DNA of 64,000 nt from Limosilactobacillus sp. (GTDB lineage Bacteria > Bacillota > Bacilli > Lactobacillales > Lactobacillaceae), in the NCBI RefSeq assembly GCF_022651205.1, contig NZ_JALCQI010000001.1:124001-188000 (forward strand), written 5' to 3'. Below, in pieces: positions 14,832 to 23,616 of the stretch. Position numbers and translations under genes: made by a program. Numbering within the stretch: position 1 is the first letter of the stretch; every line of letters starts with the position of its first letter. The notes beneath the pieces were generated by a model. That model saw only the letters and a program-made list of their open reading frames with translations, was not told the origin of the DNA and did no database searches.

Positions 14832-15482
14832 TTAGAGCATCTTATTCCGCTTGATGATCTTGCGCCGTAAGTAACGGATGATCGCCAGTAATGCAATGAC
14901 TGAGATGGCTACTAATACAAAGAGCAGGATGATCAGTGAGAAGTGTTCCTTTACGAACGGAATACTTCCGAAGTAGTAGCCAACAAGACTAGCAGCAAGG
15001 ACCCACACAATTACTCCAATGAGGTTACCGACCATAAATCGGCGAAAATCAAAGTGCATCGTTCCAGCAATCAACGGGATAAATGTCCGGATCAGGGGGA
15101 CAAAGCGACCAAAGGCGACTGTCTTGATCCCGTGCTTTTCTAGTAACTTGTGAGCTTTTTCCATTCCTGGTCCGTTAACCCGCTTTGAAAGCCATTGCCA
15201 ACGAGAGAGGGAGCGGCCAATGTAGTAATTAACGGTGTCACCGATAAAGGCCGCAAAGAAGAAGACCGGAATGACAATTTCCAGCTTCAGGACAGGGTGG
15301 AAGGCGATGAATGATGCGGTGAGAAAGATTAATGATTCTCCCGGGAGCCAGGGAAAGATAACCAGGCCGGTTTCCATAAAAATAATCGCAAAGAGCAGCA
15401 CGTAGCTCCATGGACCGAGCCATTCAAACATTGGAATAATGACTTCAGCAATGTGAGTCAAAATATAAAATAGGTTAGCCAA
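14832..15482 (-). CDS. DedA/VTT-domain membrane protein
   Basis: A 216-residue polytopic membrane protein of the DedA (SNARE-associated/VTT) family, some of which are lipid scramblases or flippases for undecaprenyl phosphate or phosphatidylethanolamine and affect envelope homeostasis. Diagnostic features are FMETGLVIFPWLPGESLIF, GDTVNYYIGRSLSR and the FGRFVPLIRTFIPLIAGTMH motif with its conserved arginines and prolines. The C-terminus is basic (RRKIIKRNKML). The start is the TTG at 15,482, 8 bases after AAAGGAG. It is monocistronic and divergent from helD. Confidence 0.9.
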   Translation of the reverse strand: MANLFYILTHIAEVIIPMFEWLGPWSYVLLFAIIFMETGLVIFPWLPGESLIFLTASFIAFHPVLKLEIVIPVFFFAAFIGDTVNYYIGRSLSRWQWLSKRVNGPGMEKAHKLLEKHGIKTVAFGRFVPLIRTFIPLIAGTMHFDFRRFMVGNLIGVIVWVLAASLVGYYFGSIPFVKEHFSLIILLFVLVAISVIALLAIIRYLRRKIIKRNKML

Positions 15483-15626
15483 TCTGCAAGCTCCTTTCTA
15501 AATAGTAAGTGATTACTCTATTTTACCGTCATTCTAGTCCCGAAGGTTCAGGTTACTGTCAATATTTAAAGATAATTTAGTATTCGGCGATCAAAAGGAA
15601 TATTGTTTCGGTCGTTGAGCTATCAA

Positions 15627-15635
15627 TGCTATAAT
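15627..15635 (+). promoter_or_regulatory. Extended -10 promoter of helD
   Basis: TGCTATAAT gives a perfect -10 hexamer with the TGn extension about 30 bases before the start. The -35 region (TTCGGT, spacer 17) is weak, as is usual for extended -10 promoters. Confidence 0.6.
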
Positions 15636-15669
15636 AGTAAGACGATTTTACCGAATGGAGGTAGCGAGT

Positions 15670-17964
15670 GTGACCGAACAGTCAGTACGAGAATTTGAAC
15701 AAAAACATTTAGATCACGTTATTAGTGAGATTAAAACGGCCAAGGACAAGGCTGAGAAAAAGATTCAAACCGCCCGACATGATATTAGGGGGATTAATAA
15801 GCAGATTGATGATATCCATCTGAACACCACAACTTATTCGGGGATGATGGATACTGCAATGTCCTTCCGTGCCCAGCAGCAAATGCTTGATGAACGGCAG
15901 AATAGTTGGCAGCACGCAGCGGATCGGCTTTCTACCTTAAAGCGACTGGAGAAGAAACCGTACTTTGCCCGAATTGATTTTCAGGAAAAGGGAGCTGCTA
16001 AGCCAGAAACCGTTTATATCGGCCTGGCTTCTTTTAGCGACCGTCCAGATCATTTCTTGGTTTATGACTGGCGAGCACCAATTTCCTCAGTTTACTACGA
16101 GGGTAAACTTGGTGAGGTGAGTTACGAGACCCCTGTCGGTACTCAGAAAGTCAATATGACCTTAAAGCGGCAGTTCCAGATTGAAGATGGAACGATTGTG
16201 ACAATCTTTGATACCGATGAGCAAGTTGGCGACCAGATGTTGTTGGAAGCGTTAGGTACCCACTCAAGCACCAAGATGAAGAGTATCGTGACGACGATCC
16301 AACGGACCCAAAACGAGATTATCCGTGATACTAAGGATGATCTCCTCTTCGTTCAGGGGGCTGCCGGATCCGGAAAAACTGCGGCTGTTCTCCAACGGGT
16401 TGCTTGGCTTCTGTACCGTTATCGGGGAAATCTAAGCTCATCCCAAGTTGTCCTGTTCTCACCGAACCAGCTATTTAACGACTATATCGATCAAGTACTT
16501 CCCGAGCTTGGGGAGCATAATATGGTTCAGATGACCTACTACCAGTTCGCTAACCGCCGAGTACCAAGATTGCATGTTGAAACCTTGGCTCAGCGATTTG
16601 AAAGCAGTCAGGATCCGGCCGTCAAGAAGGCTGTTCAGTTAACGACCAGTTTGGCTTACTTTAAGGCAACGGGCCGTTATGCTAAGCACTTGGGAAAAGC
16701 CAATATGCGGTTTAGAAATTTAATGTTTCACGGTAAGATCTTTATCAGTAAGGAAAAGATCAAGGAAATCTACTACTCCTTCAATAGTAATTATAACCTT
16801 GGTAACCGTCTTGATGGTACTAAGGAAGCGCTGATCAAGTACCTCAATCACCGAGTCAGCGTTGAAATGCGGAGTAAGTGGGCTGAAGAAGCAGTTCAAA
16901 ACCTGAGTAAGGAACAAATTGATGACATGATGGGCAACCAGCCACGTGAATTTGCGGATGATAACCAGCAGTTTAAGTTCTTAGCTCGCCAAATTGTGAT
17001 GAAAGCATTAACGCCGGTAAAGCGCGCAATCGACCATAACTTATGGTTAAACATCAACGCCCAGTTCATCCACCTTCTTCGTGCAACCCCTAAGCTGGTA
17101 GAACTGGGGCAGTTCGGAATTACGGAAGCTGAGTGGACAAATTATGTTGAGCAAACCAAGGACCAACTCCGGCAGGGAAAAATTAGTGCTAGTGGGATCA
17201 CGATCTACCTTTACCTGTATGACTTGATGACGGGGAAGAAGGGACAACGGGATATTCGCTACGTCTTCATTGATGAAGTTCAGGATTATGATGCTTACCA
17301 ATTAGCATACTTGAAATTCCGCTTCCCACATGCTCGCTTTACTCTCCTCGGTGACTTGAACCAGGCAATCTTTACCCACGAGAACAGTCGCTCATTGTTG
17401 CGCCAATTAAGCACGATGTTCGATTCAGAAAAGACGAAGATTGTCCAATTAACGAAGTCGTATCGGTCAACGAAACAGATTACTGACTTTACTAAGCACT
17501 TACTAACGAATGGTGAGGCAATTGAGGCCTTTGAACGTCAAGGTGACTTGCCAACTGTAATTGAGGATAGCGACTATGCTCAGGGTGTGACGAGCGTTAT
17601 TAAAACGCTGAAGAAGTACCAGCAAGCTCACGATGCGGTAGCAATTATCGGTAAGACCTTAGAAGACTGCGAGAAGCTTTTTACCGAATTAAAACGGCAG
17701 AACGTCAAGACAACGCTCGTTCGGACCGAAAATCAGCGGTTAGTTGATGGTGTCATCATCGTCCCATCCTACTTAGCAAAGGGACTTGAATTTGATGCGG
17801 TTATTGCTTGGAACGTTAATGCTAATGAATATCCAGATGATAGTGAGCGTCAATTGTTATACACCATTGCTTCACGGGCAATGCATGCTTTAACGATGAT
17901 TTCTGTCGGTCAGGTGACGCCATTGATTGATGGGATTCCTAAAGACCTATATTTACTTAATTAA
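15670..17964 (+). CDS. helD: RNA polymerase recycling ATPase HelD
   Basis: A 764-residue superfamily-1 helicase-like ATPase that removes RNA polymerase from stalled or post-termination complexes. The N-terminal coiled coil (about 1-95) is the arm that enters the secondary channel. The Walker A motif GAAGSGKT lies at about 230-237, followed by LQRVAWLLYRYR. Walker B is FIDEVQDYDAYQ, with motif III LLGDLNQAIF and the C-terminal motifs LTKSYRST and YLAKGLEFDAVI. The chosen start is the GTG at 15,670, 7 bases after GGAGGT; the in-frame ATG at 15,655 overlaps that site. Full length for Gram-positive HelD. It is monocistronic, between its own promoter and a strong terminator. Confidence 0.92.
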   Translation: MTEQSVREFEQKHLDHVISEIKTAKDKAEKKIQTARHDIRGINKQIDDIHLNTTTYSGMMDTAMSFRAQQQMLDERQNSWQHAADRLSTLKRLEKKPYFARIDFQEKGAAKPETVYIGLASFSDRPDHFLVYDWRAPISSVYYEGKLGEVSYETPVGTQKVNMTLKRQFQIEDGTIVTIFDTDEQVGDQMLLEALGTHSSTKMKSIVTTIQRTQNEIIRDTKDDLLFVQGAAGSGKTAAVLQRVAWLLYRYRGNLSSSQVVLFSPNQLFNDYIDQVLPELGEHNMVQMTYYQFANRRVPRLHVETLAQRFESSQDPAVKKAVQLTTSLAYFKATGRYAKHLGKANMRFRNLMFHGKIFISKEKIKEIYYSFNSNYNLGNRLDGTKEALIKYLNHRVSVEMRSKWAEEAVQNLSKEQIDDMMGNQPREFADDNQQFKFLARQIVMKALTPVKRAIDHNLWLNINAQFIHLLRATPKLVELGQFGITEAEWTNYVEQTKDQLRQGKISASGITIYLYLYDLMTGKKGQRDIRYVFIDEVQDYDAYQLAYLKFRFPHARFTLLGDLNQAIFTHENSRSLLRQLSTMFDSEKTKIVQLTKSYRSTKQITDFTKHLLTNGEAIEAFERQGDLPTVIEDSDYAQGVTSVIKTLKKYQQAHDAVAIIGKTLEDCEKLFTELKRQNVKTTLVRTENQRLVDGVIIVPSYLAKGLEFDAVIAWNVNANEYPDDSERQLLYTIASRAMHALTMISVGQVTPLIDGIPKDLYLLN

Positions 17965-17977
17965 TGGTTAACTAAAA

Positions 17978-18025
17978 ACGACCTTCAGAGCTCAGTTTAA
18001 CTGAGTCTGAAGGCCGTGTTGTTTT
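17978..18025. terminator. Bidirectional rho-independent terminator
   Basis: The stem CCTTCAGAgCTCAG / CTGAGtCTGAAGG with a 5-nt loop separates helD from the convergent transporter gene. A T-rich tail (TTGTTTT) lies on the plus side and an A-run on the other. Confidence 0.88.
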
Positions 18026-18031
18026 AAATCC

Positions 18032-18928
18032 TTATTCTTGCGTACTTAGCTTTGGTTTACGCAGATCAAATTGCATGATCACGTTCGCGATAATGATTAG
18101 GAAACCACCAATAATTAAACGTGGTGAAAGTTGATCATAGCCGAGAAGAACCGAGATGGTAGTTGCAAAGAAAGATTCACTCATTAAGATTAGGCTCGCT
18201 GAAGTGGCATCCGTATACTTCTGTGCCCGGATCTGGATCCCTCGAGCAGCAAAGGTAATCACGATTGCGACGATTGCTAATGGAAGGAGGGCCTGTAGCC
18301 AGTTGATATGGGTGAGAGATGCTCGTTCCATTGTCAGTGCTAGTGGAGTCCCGCAAATAACCTGGACGAAGCCGATTAGGGTAATGATGATCCAGGGGCT
18401 TGAAGCACGACTAGCATATTTGCCGAAAATGATGATTTGGAATGCCCAGAAGAAAGCTGAGAGGAAGGTAATGAAATCTCCTGACTGAAGTGACCAGCCG
18501 TTGTCAGCAACTCCCGTTAAGATTGCCATTCCGATTAGTGAGAGGGGGATGGCAAAAATGATTTTTAGCTTCGGTCGTTCATGCCAAAATAGCCAGAGAA
18601 CTAGGGGCGTCAGAACAACGTAGGTTACTGTAATAAAGGAACTTTTAGCAGGAGTAGTAGAACGGAGGCCGAGCGTTCTTAGATAATAGCCACAAAAGTT
18701 GACTAGACCCACGATTAAGCCCACTTTGATATCAAACGGGGTTGCTCGTTTTAGTTGACGGTGGAACAGGACGAGACCACCGAGGACACACATTGCTCCC
18801 CGAACGGCATTGATTGTCCCTGATTGCATTCCAGCATCAACAACCATTTTATTAAAGATATATGTACTTCCCCAAAGGATTGTTACGAATACCAGGAGAA
18901 GATTTGCCGTCGATTTTGAAAGTTTCAT
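18032..18928 (-). CDS. EamA/DMT-family transporter (paralogue 2)
   Basis: A 298-residue membrane protein with about ten helices in two EamA repeats, of the drug/metabolite transporter superfamily. The first repeat begins LLLVFVTILWGSTYIFNKMV and ends near the conserved FWHERPK. The second contains FWAFQIIIFGKYASRASSPW and YTDATSASLILMSESFFA. Such carriers export amino acids or metabolites, but the substrate is unknown. It is paralogous to the next gene, with long stretches identical (TPAK, FWHERP, YTDATSA, ASSPW). GAAAGGGC precedes the ATG. It lies 59 bases downstream of the paralogue, presumably on the same transcript. Confidence 0.85.
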   Translation of the reverse strand: MKLSKSTANLLLVFVTILWGSTYIFNKMVVDAGMQSGTINAVRGAMCVLGGLVLFHRQLKRATPFDIKVGLIVGLVNFCGYYLRTLGLRSTTPAKSSFITVTYVVLTPLVLWLFWHERPKLKIIFAIPLSLIGMAILTGVADNGWSLQSGDFITFLSAFFWAFQIIIFGKYASRASSPWIIITLIGFVQVICGTPLALTMERASLTHINWLQALLPLAIVAIVITFAARGIQIRAQKYTDATSASLILMSESFFATTISVLLGYDQLSPRLIIGGFLIIIANVIMQFDLRKPKLSTQE

Positions 18929-18987
18929 GAATTTGCCCTTTCGTCTAGAGATGATTGCAGATTACCAATCATTTTCAACAAAAGCAA

Positions 18988-19881
18988 CTAATTTGACCGT
19001 TTGAGGAATGGCAGGCGGTGGAGATCCGTCTGCATGATTGCATTAGCGAGAAGGAGGATTGCGCCACCGATAATTAATGAGTGGGTTAATGAATCGTAGC
19101 CTAAAATTACTGAAAGGACACTGGCAAAGAATGATTCAAGCATCAGTAAAAGTCCTGCCGAAGTCGCATCGGTGTACCTTTGCGCAGTAATTTGTAATCC
19201 CTGGGCGATAAACGTAACGAGGATTGCAAGAAGTGCCACTGGAATCAAGGCTTGGATCCAGTGAATGTGGGCGAAAGTTTGTGTCTCCGTTGTTAGTGAA
19301 ACAACCCAGCCAGCAGCACCTTGAATTAGGCCAATCATAAAGATGATTACCCAGGGACTAGATGCTTTGGAGGCAATCTTACCAAAGAAGATCAATTGAA
19401 GTGCCCAGAAGATAGAAGAAATTAGGGTTAGAAAATCACCATAATTCAAGGCAAGACCACTTTGGGCGACGTTGGTTAGGATCCCCATTCCGATTAGTGC
19501 TAGCGGAATAACAAAGTAGGTTTTGCGGCGAGGACGCTCGTGCCAGAACATCCAGAGTAGAATTGGTGAAATTGCAACGTACATCGTCGTGATAAACGCA
19601 TTCTTTGCTGGAGTAGTAAAGCGAAGCCCGTCAGTTTGTAAATAGTAGGCAACAAAATTAGTGATCCCCATTAAAATCCCGGCTTTAAAATCAAACCAAT
19701 TCATTTTGCGGATACTCTTACTAAACACAATCAGGCAGCCAACGACACACATCGTTCCCCGAACCGCATTGATCATTCCCGAATGCATTCCCGCATTAAT
19801 CGCCATCCGCACAAAAATATAACTTGCTCCCCAAAGGATCGCTACCGTCAGTAGCAGTAAATTCGCTTTATGTTTCGACAT
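18988..19881 (-). CDS. EamA/DMT-family transporter (paralogue 1)
   Basis: A 297-residue protein of about ten helices with two EamA repeats. It opens MSKHKANLLLLTVAILWGAS and shares INAVRGTMCVVG, TPAKNAFITT, FWHERPR, KASSPWVII and YTDATSAGLLLM with the downstream copy, so the pair arose by tandem duplication, judged by eye at roughly half identical. The transported compound is not predictable. GGGGAGGAATTCAG precedes the ATG. It is the first gene of a two-gene unit whose promoter lies beside repeat copy B. Confidence 0.85.
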   Translation of the reverse strand: MSKHKANLLLLTVAILWGASYIFVRMAINAGMHSGMINAVRGTMCVVGCLIVFSKSIRKMNWFDFKAGILMGITNFVAYYLQTDGLRFTTPAKNAFITTMYVAISPILLWMFWHERPRRKTYFVIPLALIGMGILTNVAQSGLALNYGDFLTLISSIFWALQLIFFGKIASKASSPWVIIFMIGLIQGAAGWVVSLTTETQTFAHIHWIQALIPVALLAILVTFIAQGLQITAQRYTDATSAGLLLMLESFFASVLSVILGYDSLTHSLIIGGAILLLANAIMQTDLHRLPFLKRSN

Positions 19882-19910
19882 CTGAATTCCTCCCCAAATA
19901 TTATTGTTTC

Positions 19911-19941
19911 ATTATAGTATATTAGAGCGTGTTCGTTCCAA
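19911..19941 (-). promoter_or_regulatory. Probable promoter of the EamA transporter pair
   Basis: On the minus strand TTGGAA (19,941-19,936) and a perfect TATAAT (19,916-19,911) are separated by 19 bases, about 30 bases before the first EamA start. The spacer is long, so confidence is moderate. Confidence 0.4.
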
Positions 19942-19950
19942 AGAGTTTTT

Positions 19951-20198
19951 CACTCCTTTACCGCGACCGCCACCTTCAGAAGCCTTACTGCAGCTGAGTT
20001 GAGAACGGCTCCCCAGGGACTTGCTAGAGCTAGCTACCTCCGATAACTTCTACTGCAACTGAGCCTAGAATGACGCAGTAGCTGATTGACTTCTCACATC
20101 AACAAGTTGATAGTGAGAAATCTAATCAGCCTTGCGAGGGTTCACAGACGAAAACAAGTTTTCTGGTTCACTCCTTTACCGCGACCGCCACCTCCGTC
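19951..20198 (-). repeat. Dispersed structured repeat, copy B plus a truncated tandem 5' end
   Basis: The 499-base divergent gap between the EamA pair and the LTA-synthase-type gene carries no gene. Bases 20,198 down to 19,984 match repeat copy A in reverse orientation. A second, truncated 5' end of the same element follows: 25 bases (CACTCCTTTACCGCGACCGC plus CACCT) occur at both 19,951 and 20,169. The central hairpin (20,081-20,130) pairs GCTGATT/AATCAGC, GATTTCTCAC/GTGAGAAGTC and ATCAAC/GTTGAT, the same 50-nt layout with the same single-A bulge as copy A. A further hairpin, AGTCCAGAC/GTCTGGACT, sits at 20,203-20,240. Confidence 0.7.
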
Positions 20199-20319
20199 TA
20201 ATTAGTCCAGACTCGATTGCAAGTCAATCATCGTCTGGACTTCCTTAGTACTCGGTGGCTAGTTCGTCGCGGCGCGCTCTCTCATATCCTTAATTTTTTT
20301 TGAAATAAGTTTTTAAAGG

Positions 20320-20348
20320 TTGCTCCTTGAAAAGTGTTGTAATATTGT
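20320..20348 (+). promoter_or_regulatory. Probable promoter of the LTA-synthase-type gene
   Basis: TTGCTC, a 17-base spacer and TATTGT lie about 32 bases before the ATG at 20,381. Confidence 0.5.
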
Positions 20349-20380
20349 AGATATTGATATTTTTTAATGGAGGAACGATT

Positions 20381-22474
20381 ATGAAGACAGCGTTGCAGAA
20401 GCTATGGCACGGCTTGAATACCAAGCTTGGCTTTTTTCTGCTAGTAGTACTCCTATTTGGAATTAAAAGTTACTGGGCGTACAGTACTGAATTTAATTTA
20501 GGTGTTAAGGGGAGCGTTCAGCACTTCCTATTGGCGTTTAACACGATTCCTAGTGCCTTGGTTTTTCTTGGGATCGCGTTGTATTTCAGGGGCCGGCTTT
20601 CGTATTGGTTAATGATGATTATCAATGCGATGCTCTCCACCTGGTTATTCGCTAACATCCTGTACTACCGTGAATTTTCTGATTTTATTACATTTAACGT
20701 TATTAAAGGGTCAGGAGCGGCTTCGAATAATTTAGGAAAGAGTATCTTAGGAATTATCCGTCCCGAAGACTTTATGGTTTATGCGGACGTAATTATTCTG
20801 ATCCTGATATTGCTGTTCCACGTTATTCGGGTTGATATGCGTTACTTTAAGATCCGTTATGCAGCAACGATTACTGCTCTAGGCTTTGTTCTGTTTGGTG
20901 TTAACCTTGGAATGGCAGAATCGGACCGTTCGCAATTACTGACCCGGACGTTTGATAACAACTACATCGTTAAGTACCTAGGACTAGAAGCCTATACGAT
21001 CTATGATGGGGTTAAAACAACGCATAATAGTGTCATCAAGGCAAAGGCAAACCAGGAACAATTAAAGCCGGTTCAAAAGTTCTTGAAGAAGAACTATGCT
21101 AAACCAAACATTGAATATGAGGGAACGATACGAGGAAAGAACATCTTCGTTATCCACTTGGAAAGTTTGCAACAATTCATGATTGACTATAAGCAGAACG
21201 GTCAAGAAGTTATGCCAAACCTGAACAGGCTGTACCACTCATCAAATACGTTGGCCTTCGATAACTTCTTCCACCAGGTTGGTCAGGGGAAGACCGCCGA
21301 TGCTGAAATGATGTTGGAAAACTCCCTTTACGGGTTGCCAGAAGGGTCCGCAATGGTTACTGATGGGACAACGAACACGTTCCAATCAGCACCAGCCTTG
21401 CTCCACCAAAAGCTTGGTTATACAACTGCTTCATTCCACGGGGATGTGCCGAGTTTCTGGAACCGGGACAATGCTTATAAGTCCTTCGGTTACCAATACT
21501 TCTTTAGTAAGAACTACTATCCAAAGGTTAAGGATCAAGAACTGGGTTACGGTTTGAAGGATAAGATCTTCATGAAGGAATCAATGCACTACATTGAACA
21601 ATTGCCACAACCGTTCTATGCTAAGCTAATCACGGTTACTAACCACTACCCATACATCATTGATAAGAAGAACACTTCAATTGAAGCATGGAAGACCGGG
21701 GATGACACGGTTGACCACTATGTCCAAACCGCTCGTTACCTTGATCAATCAATCGGTGAATTCTTAGATTACCTTGATAAATCTGGCTTGCGGCAAAACA
21801 GTGTCCTGATTCTTTATGGTGACCACTACGGAATTTCAAATAACCATAAGCCCGCAATCGCCCAAGTCTTAGGTAAAAAGAAGATTACTAACTATGATCT
21901 AGCAATGTTCCAAAAGGTGCCATTCATGATCAATGCTCCAGGACTTAAGGGTGGAATTGACCATACTTATGGTGGTGAAATTGATGTTTTGCCAACCCTC
22001 GAAGATCTTCTTGGGATTAGTTCTGATAAGTACATTCAATTTGGTCAGGACCTTCTTTCAAAAGATCGCAACCAAATCGTACCGTTCCGTAATGGTGACT
22101 GGGTAACGCCTAAGTACACTAAGTACAATGGTGAATACTTCCACACGGGAACAGGGAAACAGATTAAGAACCCAACGGTAAAGGAAAAGAAGCAGTTTGA
22201 TAAGATTCAAAAGTACGTCACAACTGATCTTGGCCTTGCTGATAAGGTAATGAATGGTGATTTGATTCGCTTCTACAAACTTCCAGGCTTCAAGAAGGTT
22301 AATAAGAAAGATTACACTTATAACATGAAGAAGAGTCTAAAGAAGTTGAAGAAGGATCAAAAGCAACACAAGACGAGCGTTAAGGCACAAAACAATAATC
22401 AAAGTACCTACGATGATTACACAACCGACGCTCCAGAATTAAAGGATCAAAATCCTAGCTTCCCGGATGAATAG
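20381..22474 (+). CDS. LTA synthase family protein (membrane sulfatase-fold phosphotransferase)
   Basis: A 697-residue membrane enzyme. Five N-terminal helices (about residues 10-180) precede an extracellular sulfatase-fold domain. In the family this domain transfers glycerol-phosphate from phosphatidylglycerol onto lipoteichoic acid or a primer. The metal/catalytic residues are visible: E261 in VIHLESLQQ, T305 in VGQGKTADAEMM (the nucleophile position) and the YGDHYGISNN aspartate-histidine pair. Lactobacilli often carry several copies, so it could be LtaS itself, a primase or another glycerol-phosphate transferase. The C-terminus is lysine-rich then Asn/Gln-rich. The ATG at 20,381 follows TGGAGGA. 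It is monocistronic. Confidence 0.9.
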   Translation: MKTALQKLWHGLNTKLGFFLLVVLLFGIKSYWAYSTEFNLGVKGSVQHFLLAFNTIPSALVFLGIALYFRGRLSYWLMMIINAMLSTWLFANILYYREFSDFITFNVIKGSGAASNNLGKSILGIIRPEDFMVYADVIILILILLFHVIRVDMRYFKIRYAATITALGFVLFGVNLGMAESDRSQLLTRTFDNNYIVKYLGLEAYTIYDGVKTTHNSVIKAKANQEQLKPVQKFLKKNYAKPNIEYEGTIRGKNIFVIHLESLQQFMIDYKQNGQEVMPNLNRLYHSSNTLAFDNFFHQVGQGKTADAEMMLENSLYGLPEGSAMVTDGTTNTFQSAPALLHQKLGYTTASFHGDVPSFWNRDNAYKSFGYQYFFSKNYYPKVKDQELGYGLKDKIFMKESMHYIEQLPQPFYAKLITVTNHYPYIIDKKNTSIEAWKTGDDTVDHYVQTARYLDQSIGEFLDYLDKSGLRQNSVLILYGDHYGISNNHKPAIAQVLGKKKITNYDLAMFQKVPFMINAPGLKGGIDHTYGGEIDVLPTLEDLLGISSDKYIQFGQDLLSKDRNQIVPFRNGDWVTPKYTKYNGEYFHTGTGKQIKNPTVKEKKQFDKIQKYVTTDLGLADKVMNGDLIRFYKLPGFKKVNKKDYTYNMKKSLKKLKKDQKQHKTSVKAQNNNQSTYDDYTTDAPELKDQNPSFPDE

Positions 22475-22484
22475 AATCATAAAT

Positions 22485-22530
22485 AATAGTCGTCGATCTG
22501 AAGAAGTTGGATCGGCGACTATTACTATTT
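22485..22530 (+). terminator. Rho-independent terminator
   Basis: Arms AATAGTCGtCGATC and GATCgGCGACTATT form a long stem followed by a short T-rich tail (ACTATTT). Confidence 0.82.
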
Positions 22531-22549
22531 AAAATATTGAAGGTAAGTA

Positions 22550-22558
22550 TGGTATGAT
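22550..22558 (+). promoter_or_regulatory. Extended -10 promoter of coaA
   Basis: TGGTATGAT, an extended -10 box, lies about 44 bases before the chosen start. The -35 region is weak (TTAAAA-like). Confidence 0.4.
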
Positions 22559-22601
22559 TGATATTAATCGCTTACATTAATTAATGAAGGAACCAGTAAC
22601 T

Positions 22602-23525
22602 ATGGATGAATGGATGAACTATGAACGATTTGATCGTCAAGAATGGCATAACTTTTTTCCCACCGATAAAGTGCGGCTAAGCCAGGAGAACTTAGACGAA
22701 ATTAAGTCACTAAATGACCGGATCTCAATTGAGGACGTGCAGGATATTTACCTTCCCCTGATAAAATTGCTTCAGCTGCGGTACCAAAATCACCTGGAGT
22801 GGCAAATGCAAAAGGCTGATTTTCTCCACCAAAAGAGTGAACGAGTTCCCTATATCATTGGGATTGCCGGCTCGGTTGCCGTCGGGAAGAGCACGATTGC
22901 CCGGCTATTAAGCATCCTCTTAAATAAACTTTTGCCGGATAAACGGGTTGAACTGATGACTACGGACGGTTTTCTGTTTCCTAATGCCGAGCTAGAACGA
23001 CAGGGGATTATGGATCGCAAGGGCTTCCCTGAATCGTATGATATGGAGAAGCTTCTTCAATTTATGAATGACGTTAAGGCCGGCAAATCGGTCGTTAAGG
23101 CACCAACCTACTCGCATCAGGTTTATGATGTGATGCCAGATAAACCATTGATTATCGATCACCCGGATATTTTGATTGTCGAGGGAATTAATACGCTCCA
23201 GTTACCATCAAACCAGCGGATTTATGTTAGTGACTATTTCGATACTTCAATCTATGTGGATGCTGATTCTAAATTGATTGAAGAATGGTATTTGCAACGG
23301 TTCGGGATGCTACTCGATACTGCATTTACGGATCCAGATAATTACTACTACTCTTATAGCAAGGGACCACGCGAAGAAGCATTTAAGATGGCAAAGAAGG
23401 TTTGGCAGACGATCGACCTGCCTAACCTAACAGAGTACATCTTGCCGACACGTAATCGGGCAAACTTCATTCTCCATAAAACGACTAATCATGTAGTTGA
23501 CCGAGTTTATTTGAAACGCGGATAA
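22602..23525 (+). CDS. coaA: Type I pantothenate kinase
   Basis: A cytosolic kinase of 307 residues that phosphorylates pantothenate with ATP, the first and regulated step of coenzyme A synthesis. The P-loop GSVAVGKST lies at about residues 90-98, after IIGIAG. Other type I landmarks are [36 protein letters not shown]-like [11 protein letters not shown] and [13 protein letters not shown]. The chosen ATG at 22,602 has AAGGA 10 bases upstream; an in-frame ATG at 22,584 lacks a ribosome-binding site. Full length. It has its own promoter and is followed by guaA with a separate promoter. Confidence 0.94.
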   Translation: MDEWMNYERFDRQEWHNFFPTDKVRLSQENLDEIKSLNDRISIEDVQDIYLPLIKLLQLRYQNHLEWQMQKADFLHQKSERVPYIIGIAGSVAVGKSTIARLLSILLNKLLPDKRVELMTTDGFLFPNAELERQGIMDRKGFPESYDMEKLLQFMNDVKAGKSVVKAPTYSHQVYDVMPDKPLIIDHPDILIVEGINTLQLPSNQRIYVSDYFDTSIYVDADSKLIEEWYLQRFGMLLDTAFTDPDNYYYSYSKGPREEAFKMAKKVWQTIDLPNLTEYILPTRNRANFILHKTTNHVVDRVYLKRG

Positions 23526-23545
23526 AGGCGAACTTATAATGATCA

Positions 23546-23574
23546 TTGACCATTAATCGTTTAGCTTGTAAACT
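23546..23574 (+). promoter_or_regulatory. Promoter of guaA
   Basis: TTGACC, a 17-base spacer and TAAACT lie 42 bases upstream of the guaA start. No purine riboswitch-like aptamer was recognised in the short leader. Confidence 0.55.
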
Positions 23575-23616
23575 TAGTTGTTAAGATAAGAAAAATCAGA
23601 AAAGGGAAGTGGCAAC

